A stretch of DNA of 64,000 bases from Leucobacter rhizosphaerae (GTDB lineage Bacteria > Actinomycetota > Actinomycetes > Actinomycetales > Microbacteriaceae): NCBI RefSeq assembly GCF_022919175.1, contig NZ_CP095043.1:2356001-2420000 (forward strand), given 5' to 3'. Shown here piece after piece: positions 43,319-52,610 of this stretch. Below the pieces are notes generated by a model. The model ran no database searches, was not told the DNA's origin, and worked only from the letters and a program-made list of their open reading frames with translations. Within the stretch, counting starts at the first letter, position 1, and each line of letters opens with the position of its first letter. Position numbers and translations under genes: made by a program.

Positions 43319-43717
43319 CTAGGAATTCACCCCGAGGTCGTTTTTGATCTTGGTGGTCGAGACGCCCTCGGTGCGGTCGAGGTAGATCACTTCGCAGTAG
43401 TCGCGCAGCACCTCGAATCGCGGATCGCCCGCCCAGTCGCCGCCCATGACGACCGCGTCGATCTCGTACCGCTGCACGTCGCGGATCTTCTGGTCCCACG
43501 CCTGCTCCGGGATCACCAGGTCCACGTAGCGCACGGCTTCGAGCATGTTCTTGCGGGTGTCGAAGTCGTGGTACGTCTGCTTGCCCTTGCCCGCGTTGAA
43601 CTCCTCCGTCGAGGCGGCAACGACGAGGTAGTCGCCGAGGTCGCGCGCGCGCTTCAGCAGCCGGATGTGCCCCCAGTGCAGGAGGTCGAAGGTGCCGTAG
43701 GTGAGGATCCGCTTCAT
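43319..43717 (-). CDS. Glycerol-3-phosphate cytidylyltransferase (TagD-like)
   Basis: 132 residues, the family length. Nucleotidyltransferase motifs YGTFDLLHWGHIRLLKRA (HxGH) and RTEGVSTTKIK (the RTxGISTT motif) are diagnostic. The reaction is CTP + glycerol 3-phosphate to CDP-glycerol, used for teichoic acid or other glycerol-phosphate wall polymers. No other teichoic acid gene is nearby. A related substrate (for example ribitol or ethanolamine phosphate) cannot be excluded. Confidence 0.88.
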   Translation of the reverse strand: MKRILTYGTFDLLHWGHIRLLKRARDLGDYLVVAASTEEFNAGKGKQTYHDFDTRKNMLEAVRYVDLVIPEQAWDQKIRDVQRYEIDAVVMGGDWAGDPRFEVLRDYCEVIYLDRTEGVSTTKIKNDLGVNS

Positions 43718-43822
43718 GGTTCCAGTGTAGGGTCGCGACCTCGGAGTCGGCCCTATCGAGCGGGCCCCGCCCGGCGTAGGCTGGAGGGACCACCCGAGCA
43801 CCGCCGTCGACTGGAGGACATC

Positions 43823-44011
43823 ATGTCGCACACCGATGACCGTCACGTTCCGGAGCACGCCCCGGACCACGAGTCCGATCCCGCCCGCACCCCGGGCGAC
43901 GGGTGGGTGGGTGAGGGCGGCGCCTCGCACCTCGGCCCCGCGACCCACACCGACTCGGGTCGGCCCGCGGCGGACGAAGCCGACGACGGCGAGACGCCGG
44001 CCGCCGAGTAG
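43823..44011 (+). CDS. Small acidic hypothetical protein
   Basis: 62 residues with CTGGAGGAC as a ribosome site. Sequence is rich in Asp, Glu, His, Gly and Pro (SHTDDRHVPEHAPDHESD; EADDGETPAAE), with no hydrophobic core, so it is probably disordered. It is divergent from the tagD-like gene and ends shortly before a convergent small membrane protein gene. No family recognised; coding potential is supported by the ribosome site and the G/C third positions. Confidence 0.5.
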   Translation: MSHTDDRHVPEHAPDHESDPARTPGDGWVGEGGASHLGPATHTDSGRPAADEADDGETPAAE

Positions 44012-44046
44012 CTCCTCGGGGTCTCAGCCGAGGTGGCGCTCGGGGG

Positions 44047-44262
44047 CTAGCCGAGCAGCAGCATGATCCCCGCGATCGCGGAGACCACGGCGATGACGAG
44101 CGCGACGCCGATGAGGATCGCGTGCACCGTGAGGAACTTGGTGGGGCGACCCTGCGCGTCGCGCGCCCGGGGGTCCTTGGCCACGCGGGTCCAGAATCGC
44201 GGCCAGACGACCACATTGTAGAGGGCGTTCAGGAGCAGCAGGATTCCGGCGAAGACGACCAT
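44047..44262 (-). CDS. Small two-helix membrane protein (SCO4848-like)
   Basis: 71 residues: membrane helix (VVFAGILLLLNALYNVVVW), a short charged loop (RVAKDPRARDAQGRPT), then a second helix (HAILIGVALVIAVVSAIAGIMLLLG). The layout resembles the SCO4848 family of actinobacterial membrane proteins of unknown function. It starts 9 bp after the CynX-like gene ends and is likely co-transcribed with it. Confidence 0.6.
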   Translation of the reverse strand: MVVFAGILLLLNALYNVVVWPRFWTRVAKDPRARDAQGRPTKFLTVHAILIGVALVIAVVSAIAGIMLLLG

Positions 44263-44271
44263 GACTCCAGC

Positions 44272-45459
44272 TTATTCGGTCGGTTCCTGCGACGCCCGCG
44301 AGCCCACGATCCCGAACCACAGCTCACCGAGCGACGCGGCGGTGAGCATGAGCAGGATCAGCGACCACGGGATTCCGGCCTGCGCGAGCAGCCCGAGGAG
44401 CAGCGGTCCCGTCGCCGCGACCGCGTAGCCGACCCCCTGGCTGATCGCCGAGAACGATGCGGTCTGCGCGACGCTCGGCGCGGTGAAGACGATGAGCGCG
44501 ATCGCGATCCCGAACGCCGCGCTCTGCGCGACGCCGAGCACCGCGACCATGACCGGCGCGAGCGCCACGGGCCCGAACGCGAGGCCCACGAGCCCGAGCG
44601 CGGAGAGCACCGCGATCCCCGCGATGAGCCTGGTGCGCAGCTGCGGCCGTGCGGCGAGGGTCGGGGCCAGGAGCGACGCGGGCAGCCCCGCGATGCTCAG
44701 CCAGGCGAGGAGCAGCCCGGCCTGGGCGGGGGCCATACCGCGGTCGACGGCGATGGTGGGCAGCCAGGCGGTCAGGGAGAAGTAGATGAGCGCCTGGCAG
44801 CCGAAGAAGCCGGTCACCGACCAGAGTCCGCGCGCGCGGAGGATCGACTCCGCCGGTGCAGCGCTTCGCTGCGGCCCCGCGGAGCGCCCGAGGCCGAGCC
44901 GGGGGGCGAAGCCGATCGCGAGCCCCAGGGCGATGAGCAGCGGGATGCCCCAGGCCGTGAGCGCCGGGGCGACCCGATCGCCGAGCAGGTGGAAGAGCGG
45001 GATCGCGGCCGCGGCCCCCGCGGCGGCGCTGACGCCGAACGAGGTCGTGTAGATCCCGGTCCAGAACCCGCCCCGGTGCGGCAGGGCGTGACGGATGATC
45101 TGGGGCGCGAGGATCCCGAGCAGGGCGATGGTGGCGCCGACGAGCACGGTTCCGGCGAACAGAGTGGGGGCCGACAGCGGCCGCAGCAGCGTCGCGAGCG
45201 CGAGGGTCGCGAGCAGTACCGTGATGGCGCGCTCCAACCCGAGTCGGGAGACGAGCAGCGGGGCGAGCGGAGACGCGAGGCCGAACAGCAGCACCGGGAT
45301 CGCACTGAGCACGGCGATGCCGGAGGCCGGCAGGCGGTACGCGGCGGCGATCTCACCGAGCAGGGGTGAGATCGAGGTGATCGGGTAGCGGACGCTGAGG
45401 CCCACTGCGATCACCAGAATGCCGGCGGCGACTCCCTGTGCGCGCTCAGCCCTGCTCAT
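44272..45459 (-). CDS. MFS transporter, CynX/NimT family
   Basis: 395 residues, about 12 membrane helices. The N-terminus (GLSVRYPITSISPLLGEIAAAYRLP) and the helix-7 region (FFGCQALIYFSLTAWLPTIAVDRGM) are characteristic of the CynX/NimT group, named for cyanate and 2-nitroimidazole transporters. The start codon overlaps the end of the GntR gene by 14 bp, so regulator and transporter form an operon. Together with the divergent amidohydrolase/ABC operon this suggests handling of a small nitrogenous or cyclic compound. Confidence 0.82.
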   Translation of the reverse strand: MSRAERAQGVAAGILVIAVGLSVRYPITSISPLLGEIAAAYRLPASGIAVLSAIPVLLFGLASPLAPLLVSRLGLERAITVLLATLALATLLRPLSAPTLFAGTVLVGATIALLGILAPQIIRHALPHRGGFWTGIYTTSFGVSAAAGAAAAIPLFHLLGDRVAPALTAWGIPLLIALGLAIGFAPRLGLGRSAGPQRSAAPAESILRARGLWSVTGFFGCQALIYFSLTAWLPTIAVDRGMAPAQAGLLLAWLSIAGLPASLLAPTLAARPQLRTRLIAGIAVLSALGLVGLAFGPVALAPVMVAVLGVAQSAAFGIAIALIVFTAPSVAQTASFSAISQGVGYAVAATGPLLLGLLAQAGIPWSLILLMLTAASLGELWFGIVGSRASQEPTE

Positions 45460-46129
45460 CGAGCAGTCGCGTCTGCTGATCGAGCACCCCGAGCGCCGCG
45501 GCCTGCGCGGTGTCCGGATCGCCCGCCACGATCGCGCGGAACAGCTGCTCGTGCTGGTCGGCGCGATCGGGGTCGGTGCCGCTCGCGAGGCAGGAGGCGT
45601 CGGTCACCGATTCGCGCAGGGACGTGTCGAAGCTCGCGTAGATGTCGGCGAGCAGCCGGTTGCCCGAGGCGTCGGCGATCCCGAGGTGGAACGCGACGTC
45701 GGCCTCGGCGAACGCGACGGTGTCGTTCGCGGCGATGGCCTCGCTGCGTCGGCGCAGGTGCTCGGCGAGGGTGTCGATGTCGCCCTCGACCCGGCACGCG
45801 GCTGCCTCGCGCGCTGCGAGCACGTCGAGGGCTCGTCGCACGCCGATGACCTCGCGACTGTCGGCCGAGTGCAGGGCCCGGCGGAGCGCGACCTGGGTCG
45901 CGTCGGTGGCGATGAGATAGGTGCCATCGCCCTGCCGGGTCTCGAGGAGGCCGAGCTGGACCAGGGAGCGGACTCCCTCGCGAACCGAGGTGCGGCTCAC
46001 GCCGAGCGCTTCGGTGAGCTCGGCTTCGGAGGGCAGACGGTCGCCGATGGACCAGTTGCCCTGGGCAATCTCGCGCTTCAGCTCGTCGACCACCGTGTCG
46101 ACGAGGGAGCGGCGTTGAATATGTCGCAC
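45446..46129 (-). CDS. GntR-family (FadR/FCD type) transcriptional regulator
   Basis: 227 residues from GTG 46129. Winged helix (IGDRLPSEAELTEALGVSRTSVREGVRSLVQLGLLETRQGDGTYL, by position) and FCD domain with DVAFHLGIADASGNRL and DQHEQLFRAIVAGDPDTA. It is divergent from the amidohydrolase operon at 46247 and upstream of the CynX-like gene, so it probably controls both. Start chosen at the last GTG before the conserved part, with AAGGA upstream. Confidence 0.84.
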   Translation of the reverse strand: MRHIQRRSLVDTVVDELKREIAQGNWSIGDRLPSEAELTEALGVSRTSVREGVRSLVQLGLLETRQGDGTYLIATDATQVALRRALHSADSREVIGVRRALDVLAAREAAACRVEGDIDTLAEHLRRRSEAIAANDTVAFAEADVAFHLGIADASGNRLLADIYASFDTSLRESVTDASCLASGTDPDRADQHEQLFRAIVAGDPDTAQAAALGVLDQQTRLLDEQG

Positions 46130-46139
46130 GTCACCATCC

Positions 46140-46170
46140 TTGCAGGTTCGGGTACTTGTGTGGTTATCAT
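46140..46170 (+). promoter_or_regulatory. Possible promoter of the amidohydrolase/ABC operon
   Basis: TTGCAG (46140-46145) and TTATCA (46164-46169), 18 bp apart, are the only promoter-like pair in the divergent region. An imperfect ATCA-N6-TGAT repeat (46166-46179) overlaps the -10 and could be the GntR operator. Weak call. Confidence 0.28.
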
Positions 46171-46246
46171 ATGTCTGATGACTCGCCCGGGTCCAGCCCG
46201 AGTGCGACGATCCCCATCGCACCGACCGACCGAGAAAGGCTCTCCA

Positions 46247-47308
46247 ATGACGGCGAACCCCCCTCCCTCCCACCTCTCCACCCCCGGTCTCGTCGACTCG
46301 CACATCCACCCCGACAAGACCTCCTGGGGCGGTGCCTGGATGTCCCGTCGCCCCGCGTCGACCCTCGCGGAACTCATCGAGAACGATCGGGCCTCGCAGT
46401 TCTCCTTCGACCTGAGCGTCGAGGAGCGCGCGTTCGCCCTGCTCTCGCACGCGGTCGAGAACGGCACGCTCGCCATGCGCGCGCACGTCGACGTCTCGCC
46501 CGAGATCGGTCTCGCGAACGTGGAGGGGGTGCGCGCGGCCGCCGAGCGACTCGCGCCGTTCCTCACGGTGCAGATCGTGGCATTCCCGCAGTTCGGGTTG
46601 CTCACGAACCCGGGTGCGCTCGACGCGATGGCGGCGGCGCTCGACGCCGGCGCGGATCTCGTCGGCGGGATCGACCCCGTCGGGATCGAGCACGACCTCC
46701 ACGGTCACCTCGACGCGGTCTTCGGGCTCGCCGATCAGAAGGGTCGCGACCTCGACATCCACCTGCACGACGGGGGTGAGACCGGCCTGGAGGAGATCCG
46801 CGAGATCGCCGCGCGCACGATCGCGGGCGGCCGTCAGGGCCGCGTCACCATCGGCCACGCGTTCGCGCTCTGCGACACCTCGCTGCCGAGCCTCGGCCGC
46901 ACCCTCGATGCGGTCGCCGAGGCTGGAATCTGGATCGCGACGTGCGCCCTCGGTCCCGATCCCGTGCCCGACATCGATCTGCTCGAGCGCCACGGGGTGC
47001 GCCTCGTCGCCGGGTCCGACGGGGTGCGCGACAGCTGGAGCCCCTTCGGCACCGCGAGCATGGTCGACCGGGCCCATCTGCTGGGCTACCGCACCGGGGC
47101 GATGACCGATGCCGATCTCGAGCGGGTCTTCCGGCTCGCGTCCACCGCCGGCGGCGAGATGCTCGGCCTCCCCGAGATCGCCGACTGGTCGGGCGCCGAC
47201 AGCGGCACGCGGCTCGAGTTCGAGGCCGAACACGTCGCCCAGCTCGTGGTCGACCGACCGGCCCCCGTCCGCGTGCTGCGCGACGGCCGCGAGGTCCCGC
47301 GCGGCTGA
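46247..47308 (+). CDS. Amidohydrolase, cytosine-deaminase-like
   Basis: 353 residues from ATG 46247 with GAAAGG upstream. Metal-dependent amidohydrolase motifs: DSHIHPDKT (His19, His21), HLHDGGETGLEE, TIGHAFAL, and the late Asp in AGSDGVRDSWSPFGTA, the arrangement of the CodA/cytosine deaminase branch. It is shorter than E. coli CodA at the N-terminus. The enzyme would deaminate or hydrolyse a cyclic nitrogen compound. First gene of an operon with a family 5 ABC importer and a second amidohydrolase. It could act on another N-heterocycle; cytosine itself is only one option. Confidence 0.78.
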   Translation: MTANPPPSHLSTPGLVDSHIHPDKTSWGGAWMSRRPASTLAELIENDRASQFSFDLSVEERAFALLSHAVENGTLAMRAHVDVSPEIGLANVEGVRAAAERLAPFLTVQIVAFPQFGLLTNPGALDAMAAALDAGADLVGGIDPVGIEHDLHGHLDAVFGLADQKGRDLDIHLHDGGETGLEEIREIAARTIAGGRQGRVTIGHAFALCDTSLPSLGRTLDAVAEAGIWIATCALGPDPVPDIDLLERHGVRLVAGSDGVRDSWSPFGTASMVDRAHLLGYRTGAMTDADLERVFRLASTAGGEMLGLPEIADWSGADSGTRLEFEAEHVAQLVVDRPAPVRVLRDGREVPRG

Positions 47309-47384
47309 GCCGCCACCCGGCTGACCGCCCCACCGCTTCTCAACCCACACACACTGCACGACCATACGGAACGAAGGAGTCCCC

Positions 47385-49031
47385 GTGTCTCAACGATCAC
47401 TCACCCTGGTCGGCGTCGCCGCCGTCGCCGCGCTCACCCTGTCCGCCTGCGCGGGCGGGGGCTCGGCGTCGGGCGGCGGAGGGGGCGGCAACGCCCTCGA
47501 CGTCGACCTCAGCAGCCTCGCCACCACCACCGAACCGGGCACGCAGCCCGTCGCCGAGGTGACCTGGAACCTGCCGTATGAGCCGTTGTCGCTCGACCCC
47601 ATGCTCACGTTCAACTACGCGGAGAACACGGTCGACGCGAACCTGTGCGAGGGGCTCACCCGCATCACCCCCGACCTCGGCATCGAGAACGCGCTCGCGG
47701 AGTCGGTCGAGACCCCTGACGACACCACCTACGTCTACACGCTGCGCGCGGGCACGACGTTCTGGGACGGCACCCCGGTCACGGCCGACGACGTCGTCTA
47801 CTCGCTCGGCCGCCAGGTCGGCGCGGAGTCCGCGACGTACTGGGCCGACTACTTCCAGAACGTGGCCTCGGTCGAGAAGACCGGCGACATGCAGGTCACG
47901 GTGAAGATGACCCAGCCCGACGCGCTCTTCGCGCAGGGCATGTCGAGCGCCGCCGGTGCGATCGTCTCGAAGGCCGCGGCGGAGGCCGCGGGCGAGCAGT
48001 TCGGCACCCCGCAGGGCGGTCTCATGTGCACCGGCCCGTTCCAGCTCGACAGCTGGGAGCCGGGCAAGGCGATCACCCTCGTGAGGAACGAGGCGTACTG
48101 GGATCAGAACCTGATCCCGAAGGTCGAGAAGCTCTCGTTCAGCTTCATCGCGGACGAGTCGACGGCGGTGAACGCGCTCCGCTCGGGCGACGTCGACGGC
48201 CAGTTCTTCTACCTGCCGCCCGCGGGCCTCAGCCAGCTGCAGAACAGCGACGCGACGATCACGTTCGGCGAGTCCTACATCTTCTGGTCGCTCCGCGCGA
48301 TCCAGCCCGAGGGCACCTTCTCCAACCCGAAGGTGCGCGAGGCGCTGCTCGCCGCGATCGATCAGCAGGCGATCTCGGAGGTCGTGTTCCAGGGGGCCTC
48401 GATCCCGTCGCCGGTGCTCACCGGCCCGGCCTACTACGCCGACGACGAGGCCGGCGCGCTCTTCCAGGAGGCGTTCGACTCGTACGAGGTCAAGCCCGAC
48501 ATCGAGAAGGCGAAGGCGCTGCTCGCCGAGGTCGGTGACGTGTCCGAGCCGATCGTGCTCGGGGTGCAGGGGTCCTCGGCGGTGCACGAGCAGACCGCGA
48601 GCCTCATCCAGGCGGCCGGTCAGGCCATCGGGCTCACGATCGAGACCAAGGTGATCCCGGTCGAGCAGTTCGGCAACCTCTACTTCGACGAGACTGCGCG
48701 CGAGGGCCTCGACGGCTTCTTCACCACCTACTACGGCAACGTGACGGATCCGCTCGACGTCTACACGACCTTCATGCCCGACAGCTCGAACAACTTCATC
48801 GGGTACGACGGCGCCGCCCAGGAGCTCACCGAGGCGCGCCAGACGCTCGACCCGGTCGAGCGCGCGGAGTACACGATCGCCGCGCAGGAGAAGATCACGC
48901 GCGACCTGCCGTGGCTGCCGATGGGCGACCTCCCGGTGATCCTCGTGCAGAACAACGCCATCTCGGGCGCGACCGCCTCCTCCGCCTACCTCGGCTACCC
49001 GTGGGCGGCGACCATCGGGGGCGTGGAGTAG
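47385..49031 (+). CDS. ABC transporter substrate-binding lipoprotein, family 5
   Basis: 548 residues from GTG 47385 with GAAGGAG upstream. Signal peptide with lipobox TLSAC, a Gly-rich linker, then SBP_bac_5 features (EPLSLDPMLTFNYAENTVDANLCEGL, TPVTADDVVYSLGRQV, GTGPF-like MCTGPFQLDSWEPGKAI). It supplies substrate to the permease/ATPase genes that follow. Confidence 0.9.
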   Translation: MSQRSLTLVGVAAVAALTLSACAGGGSASGGGGGGNALDVDLSSLATTTEPGTQPVAEVTWNLPYEPLSLDPMLTFNYAENTVDANLCEGLTRITPDLGIENALAESVETPDDTTYVYTLRAGTTFWDGTPVTADDVVYSLGRQVGAESATYWADYFQNVASVEKTGDMQVTVKMTQPDALFAQGMSSAAGAIVSKAAAEAAGEQFGTPQGGLMCTGPFQLDSWEPGKAITLVRNEAYWDQNLIPKVEKLSFSFIADESTAVNALRSGDVDGQFFYLPPAGLSQLQNSDATITFGESYIFWSLRAIQPEGTFSNPKVREALLAAIDQQAISEVVFQGASIPSPVLTGPAYYADDEAGALFQEAFDSYEVKPDIEKAKALLAEVGDVSEPIVLGVQGSSAVHEQTASLIQAAGQAIGLTIETKVIPVEQFGNLYFDETAREGLDGFFTTYYGNVTDPLDVYTTFMPDSSNNFIGYDGAAQELTEARQTLDPVERAEYTIAAQEKITRDLPWLPMGDLPVILVQNNAISGATASSAYLGYPWAATIGGVE

Positions 49032-49032
49032 C

Positions 49033-49983
49033 GTGTCCATCCCCGCCTTTCTCCTGCGACGGACGGGCAGCCTGCTGCTCGTCCTCCTGGTGACCTCGTT
49101 TGTGGTCTTCGGGCTCATGTATCTCGCCCCGGGTAGTCCGCTGAGCTTCGTGCTCGGTCCCCGGGGCGGGACCCCCGAGCAGATCGCGCGGGTCACCGAG
49201 CAGTACCACCTCGACGACCCGTTCTTCGTGCGCTACTTCGCGTGGCTCGGCGACATCGTCCAGGGGCAGCTCGGCGACTCGATCGTCTACCGCCAGGGGG
49301 TCTCCGACCTCATCGGCGGCCGCATCGGCACCACCGTCGCGCTCATCGCCCTCGCGGTGATCATCATCGCGATCGTGGGTATCGGACTCGGGCTGCTCGC
49401 GTCGCTCCGGGGCGGCTGGACCGACCAGATCGTGACGACCCTCGCGACGCTCGGACTCGCGACCCCGACCTTCGTGATCGGCGTCGCGCTCATCAGCCTC
49501 TTCGCGGTGGGGCTCGGCTGGTTCCCCACGAACGGCAGTGGCGGGGGCGGGATCGACACCCTGTGGCACCTGGCCCTCCCGGCGGTCGCGCTCTCGGTCG
49601 CGAGCGCCGCGTACCTGGCTCGGATCACCCGCGCCTCGGTGCTCGAGGAGGAGGGCCGCGAGCACGTGCAGACGGCGGTCGCCCGCGGCCTGCGCTCGAG
49701 CCTCATCGTGCGCCGGCACGTGCTGCGGAACGCGCTGATCCCGATCACGACGGTCATGGGCCTCACGATCGCGACGCTCATCGCGGGCGCCGTGGTCGTG
49801 GAGAACGTGTTCGCCCTCGACGGCCTCGGGTCCCTGCTCGTGCGCGCGATCCTGCAGCGGGACTTCGCGGTCGTGCAGGCCGTGATCCTCGTGCTGGTCG
49901 TCGCGTTCGTCGTCATCAACGCGATCGTCGACTTCCTGTACACCCTCATCGATCCGCGCATTCAACTCGGGAGCACACGATGA
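49033..49983 (+). CDS. ABC transporter permease, DppB-like
   Basis: 316 residues, six membrane helices, DppB pattern (LVTSFVVFGLMYLAPGSPL, QYHLDDPFFVRYFAWLGDIVQGQLGDSI, RGLRSSLIVRRHVLRNALIPITT). Starts at GTG 49033, 1 bp after the receptor stop, and overlaps the next gene by ATGA. Confidence 0.9.
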   Translation: MSIPAFLLRRTGSLLLVLLVTSFVVFGLMYLAPGSPLSFVLGPRGGTPEQIARVTEQYHLDDPFFVRYFAWLGDIVQGQLGDSIVYRQGVSDLIGGRIGTTVALIALAVIIIAIVGIGLGLLASLRGGWTDQIVTTLATLGLATPTFVIGVALISLFAVGLGWFPTNGSGGGGIDTLWHLALPAVALSVASAAYLARITRASVLEEEGREHVQTAVARGLRSSLIVRRHVLRNALIPITTVMGLTIATLIAGAVVVENVFALDGLGSLLVRAILQRDFAVVQAVILVLVVAFVVINAIVDFLYTLIDPRIQLGSTR

Positions 49984-50890
49984 CCGCACCCACGACCGCG
50001 CCGGGCCCCACGGCCCCGCGCACGACCCAGATCGCGCTCGCCCGATCGGTGGCGCAGGATCCCGGGCGCCTCACCCTGCTCGCCCGGAAGCTCGGGGTCT
50101 CCGGCATCATCGCGGCGACGGTGCTCACGATCTTCGTGATCCTCGCCGTGTTCGCGCCGGTGATCGCGCCCTACGACCCCGACTACCCGGATCTGCTCTC
50201 GGCGCTCTCGGGCCCGAGCCCCGAGCACATCCTCGGCGCCGACGCCCTCGGCCGCGACCTGTTCTCGCGGCTCATCTACGGCGCCCGCATCACGCTGCTC
50301 GGCCCCACGCTCGTGATCCTGATCTCGACCGTCGTCGGCACCCTGCTCGCGCTCATCGCGGCGTGGAATCGCGGCGCCGTCGACACGGCGATCTCGTGGG
50401 TGCTCGACGTGCTGTTCGCGGTGCCCGGCATCGTGTTCGGCCTCATCGCGGTCGCGATCTTCGGCCCGAACCTGCTCACGGTCGTGGTCGGCCTGTCGAT
50501 CGGCTACATCCCCTACGTGGCGCGGGTGGTGCGCGGCGCCGCGCTTCGCGAGCGCGGCATGCCGTACGTGCAGGCGGCGTGGCTGCAGGGCCAGTCGGGC
50601 ATCGGGATCAGCCTGCGGCAGATCTTCCCAAACGTGCAGCCCATCGTGGTCGCCCAGGCGGTGTCGTCGCTCGGGTTCGCGGTGATCGACCTCGCCGCCG
50701 TCTCCTTCCTCGGGCTCGGCGTGCAGCCCCGACGGCCGACCTCGGCCTCATGGTGAAGAGCGGCTTCGACTCGGTGCTCCGCGGCCAGCCACTCGAGGCC
50801 GTGAGCGCGGGCCTCGCCATCGTGCTCATCGTGTGGAGCATCACCGTCATCGGCGACCGGCTCGCCTCGAACGCAAGGAGCATCCGATGA
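49980..50890 (+). pseudogene. ABC transporter permease, DppC-like, frameshifted near the C-terminus
   Basis: The frame from ATG 49980 encodes a DppC permease (HILGADALGRDLFSRL, AVSFLGLGVQP) but ends early at 50756. The missing end, PTADLGLMVKSGFDSVLRGQP through GDRLASNARSIR, is intact in another frame and stops at 50890, overlapping the next ATG. One extra C in the C4 run at 50727-50730 would join the two parts into about 303 residues. Loss of the last membrane helix would probably disable the importer. Upstream and downstream genes look intact, so a sequencing error or a very recent mutation is likely. Confidence 0.85.
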
Positions 50891-51744
50891 GCGCACCGCT
50901 GCTCGAGATCACCGACCTGCACGCGAGTCTGGTCACCCGCTACCGCCGCCTGGACCTACTGAACGGGGTGAGCCTCACCCTCGACCGCGGCGAGGCGCTG
51001 GGCCTCGTCGGCGAGTCGGGGTCGGGCAAGTCCCTGACCACCCGCGCGGTGATGCGCATGCTCGCGAAGGGCTTCCGCACCGAGGGGGACATCCGGTTCG
51101 AGGGCGAATCGGTGCTCGGCATGAGCCGGGAGCGGCTGCGCCGCTACCGCGCGACCGAGGTCGGCATGATCTTCCAGGATCCTCGCGCCCACGTGAACCC
51201 GGTGCACACGGTGGGGGACTTCCTCACCGAGGCGCTGGTGCGGGATCGCGGGCTGCCGCGCGACGAGGTCGTCCGTCGCGCCGTGCAACTGCTCGACGAG
51301 GTCGGGGTGCGGCACCCGGAGCGGCGCTTGCGGCAGTACCCGCACGAACTCTCCGGCGGGCTGCTGCAGCGGGTGATGATCGCGAGTGTGCTGCTCGCCG
51401 AACCGAAGCTGATCCTCGCCGACGAGCCGACGACGGCCCTCGACGTGACGGCGCAGTCCGACGTCATGGCGATCCTCGACGAGCAGCGCCGCGCCCGCGG
51501 TCTCTCGCTCCTCTTCATCACCCACGATCTGGAGCTCGCGAACGCGTGCTGCGACCGGCTCGCGGTGATGTACGCGGGCGAGATCGTGGAGCAGGGAGCG
51601 CACGTCTACGACGCTCCGACGCACCCCTACACGGTGGAGCTCATGGGCGCTCGCCCGAGCATCGACGAGCGGCTCGACCGCTTGCCGGTGCTCGACTACA
51701 ACATCGAGATGCACGACGCACTGAAGGCGAGGGCCGCAGGATGA
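50887..51744 (+). CDS. ABC transporter ATP-binding protein, DppD-like
   Basis: 285 residues. Walker A GESGSGKS, Q-loop GMIFQDPRAHVNPV, signature LSGGLLQR (a variant of LSGGMRQR), Walker B ILADEPTTALD, H-loop FITHDLELA. The usual C-terminal OppD zinc/iron-like region is shortened. The ATG overlaps the end of the frameshift-corrected permease gene, which supports the correction. Confidence 0.89.
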   Translation: MSAPLLEITDLHASLVTRYRRLDLLNGVSLTLDRGEALGLVGESGSGKSLTTRAVMRMLAKGFRTEGDIRFEGESVLGMSRERLRRYRATEVGMIFQDPRAHVNPVHTVGDFLTEALVRDRGLPRDEVVRRAVQLLDEVGVRHPERRLRQYPHELSGGLLQRVMIASVLLAEPKLILADEPTTALDVTAQSDVMAILDEQRRARGLSLLFITHDLELANACCDRLAVMYAGEIVEQGAHVYDAPTHPYTVELMGARPSIDERLDRLPVLDYNIEMHDALKARAAG

Positions 51745-52610
51745 CGCACGCAGCCGCTGGAATCGAACTCCGCACCGACGCGGCACCGCAGCCGCTCATC
51801 GGCGTGCGCGACCTGCGAAAGGTCTTCCCGGCGCCCCGCGGCGTCAAGGCCGAGGACGTGCTCGCGGTCGACGGCGTCTCCTTCGACCTGCACGCCGACG
51901 AGTGCCTCGCGATCGTGGGGGAGTCGGGATCGGGCAAGACCACCGTCGCCCGCATGATCGTCGGCCTCGAGACCGTCACGAGCGGCACGGTGACGGTGGG
52001 CGGGCAGGATCGCTCGCGGGCCGCACGGCACCTCCGTGACCGCCGCGCGCGGGCACGCGAGGTCCAGTACGTGTTCCAGGACCCGTACTCGTCGCTCAAC
52101 GGGCGGCAGCGGATCGGCGACGTGATCCTGAGCAATCTGCGGCTCCACGCCGAGGACCGACCGGGCCGGGTCGAGCTGCAGCGGCGTGCGCAGGAGGTGC
52201 TCGACGCGGTCGGGCTGCCGAAGCGGTTCATCGACCGGCTGCCCCGAGAGCTGTCGGGCGGGCAGCGGCAGCGGGTCGCCATCGCGCGGGCGCTCGCCGC
52301 CGACCCGGCGGTCGTGGTGCTCGACGAGGCCGTCGCGGCGCTCGACGTGTCGATCCAGGCGCAGATCCTGAACCTGCTCGCCGACATCAAGGCCGAGCGC
52401 CGGGTGAGTTACCTGTTCATCTCCCACGACCTCGCCGTCGTCAACCAGATCTCCGACCGCATGATCGTGATGGAGAACGGGCAGGTCGTGGATCAGGGAG
52501 ATACCGCGACCCTGCTCGCCCACCCGACGCATCCGTACACGCGCGCGCTGCGGGCCGCGGTGCCCGGGCCGGGGTGGAAGCCGGTGCGGCGTGAGAGACT
52601 CGCGTCGTGA
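51741..52610 (+). CDS. ABC transporter ATP-binding protein, DppF-like
   Basis: 289 residues. Walker A GESGSGKTT, Q-loop YVFQDPYSSLN, signature LSGGQRQR, H-loop FISHDLAVV, C-terminal HPTHPYTRALRAAVPGP typical of OppF. Walker B reads VVLDEAVAALD, keeping the catalytic Glu. Overlaps both neighbours by ATGA/GTGA, so the whole operon is tightly coupled. Confidence 0.9.
   Translation: MTHAAAGIELRTDAAPQPLIGVRDLRKVFPAPRGVKAEDVLAVDGVSFDLHADECLAIVGESGSGKTTVARMIVGLETVTSGTVTVGGQDRSRAARHLRDRRARAREVQYVFQDPYSSLNGRQRIGDVILSNLRLHAEDRPGRVELQRRAQEVLDAVGLPKRFIDRLPRELSGGQRQRVAIARALAADPAVVVLDEAVAALDVSIQAQILNLLADIKAERRVSYLFISHDLAVVNQISDRMIVMENGQVVDQGDTATLLAHPTHPYTRALRAAVPGPGWKPVRRERLAS

Noticed and set aside
46247..47308. 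Naming the first amidohydrolase codA.
   Set aside because: Motifs fit the cytosine deaminase branch, but substrate-defining residues cannot be judged by eye and no codB-like permease is adjacent.
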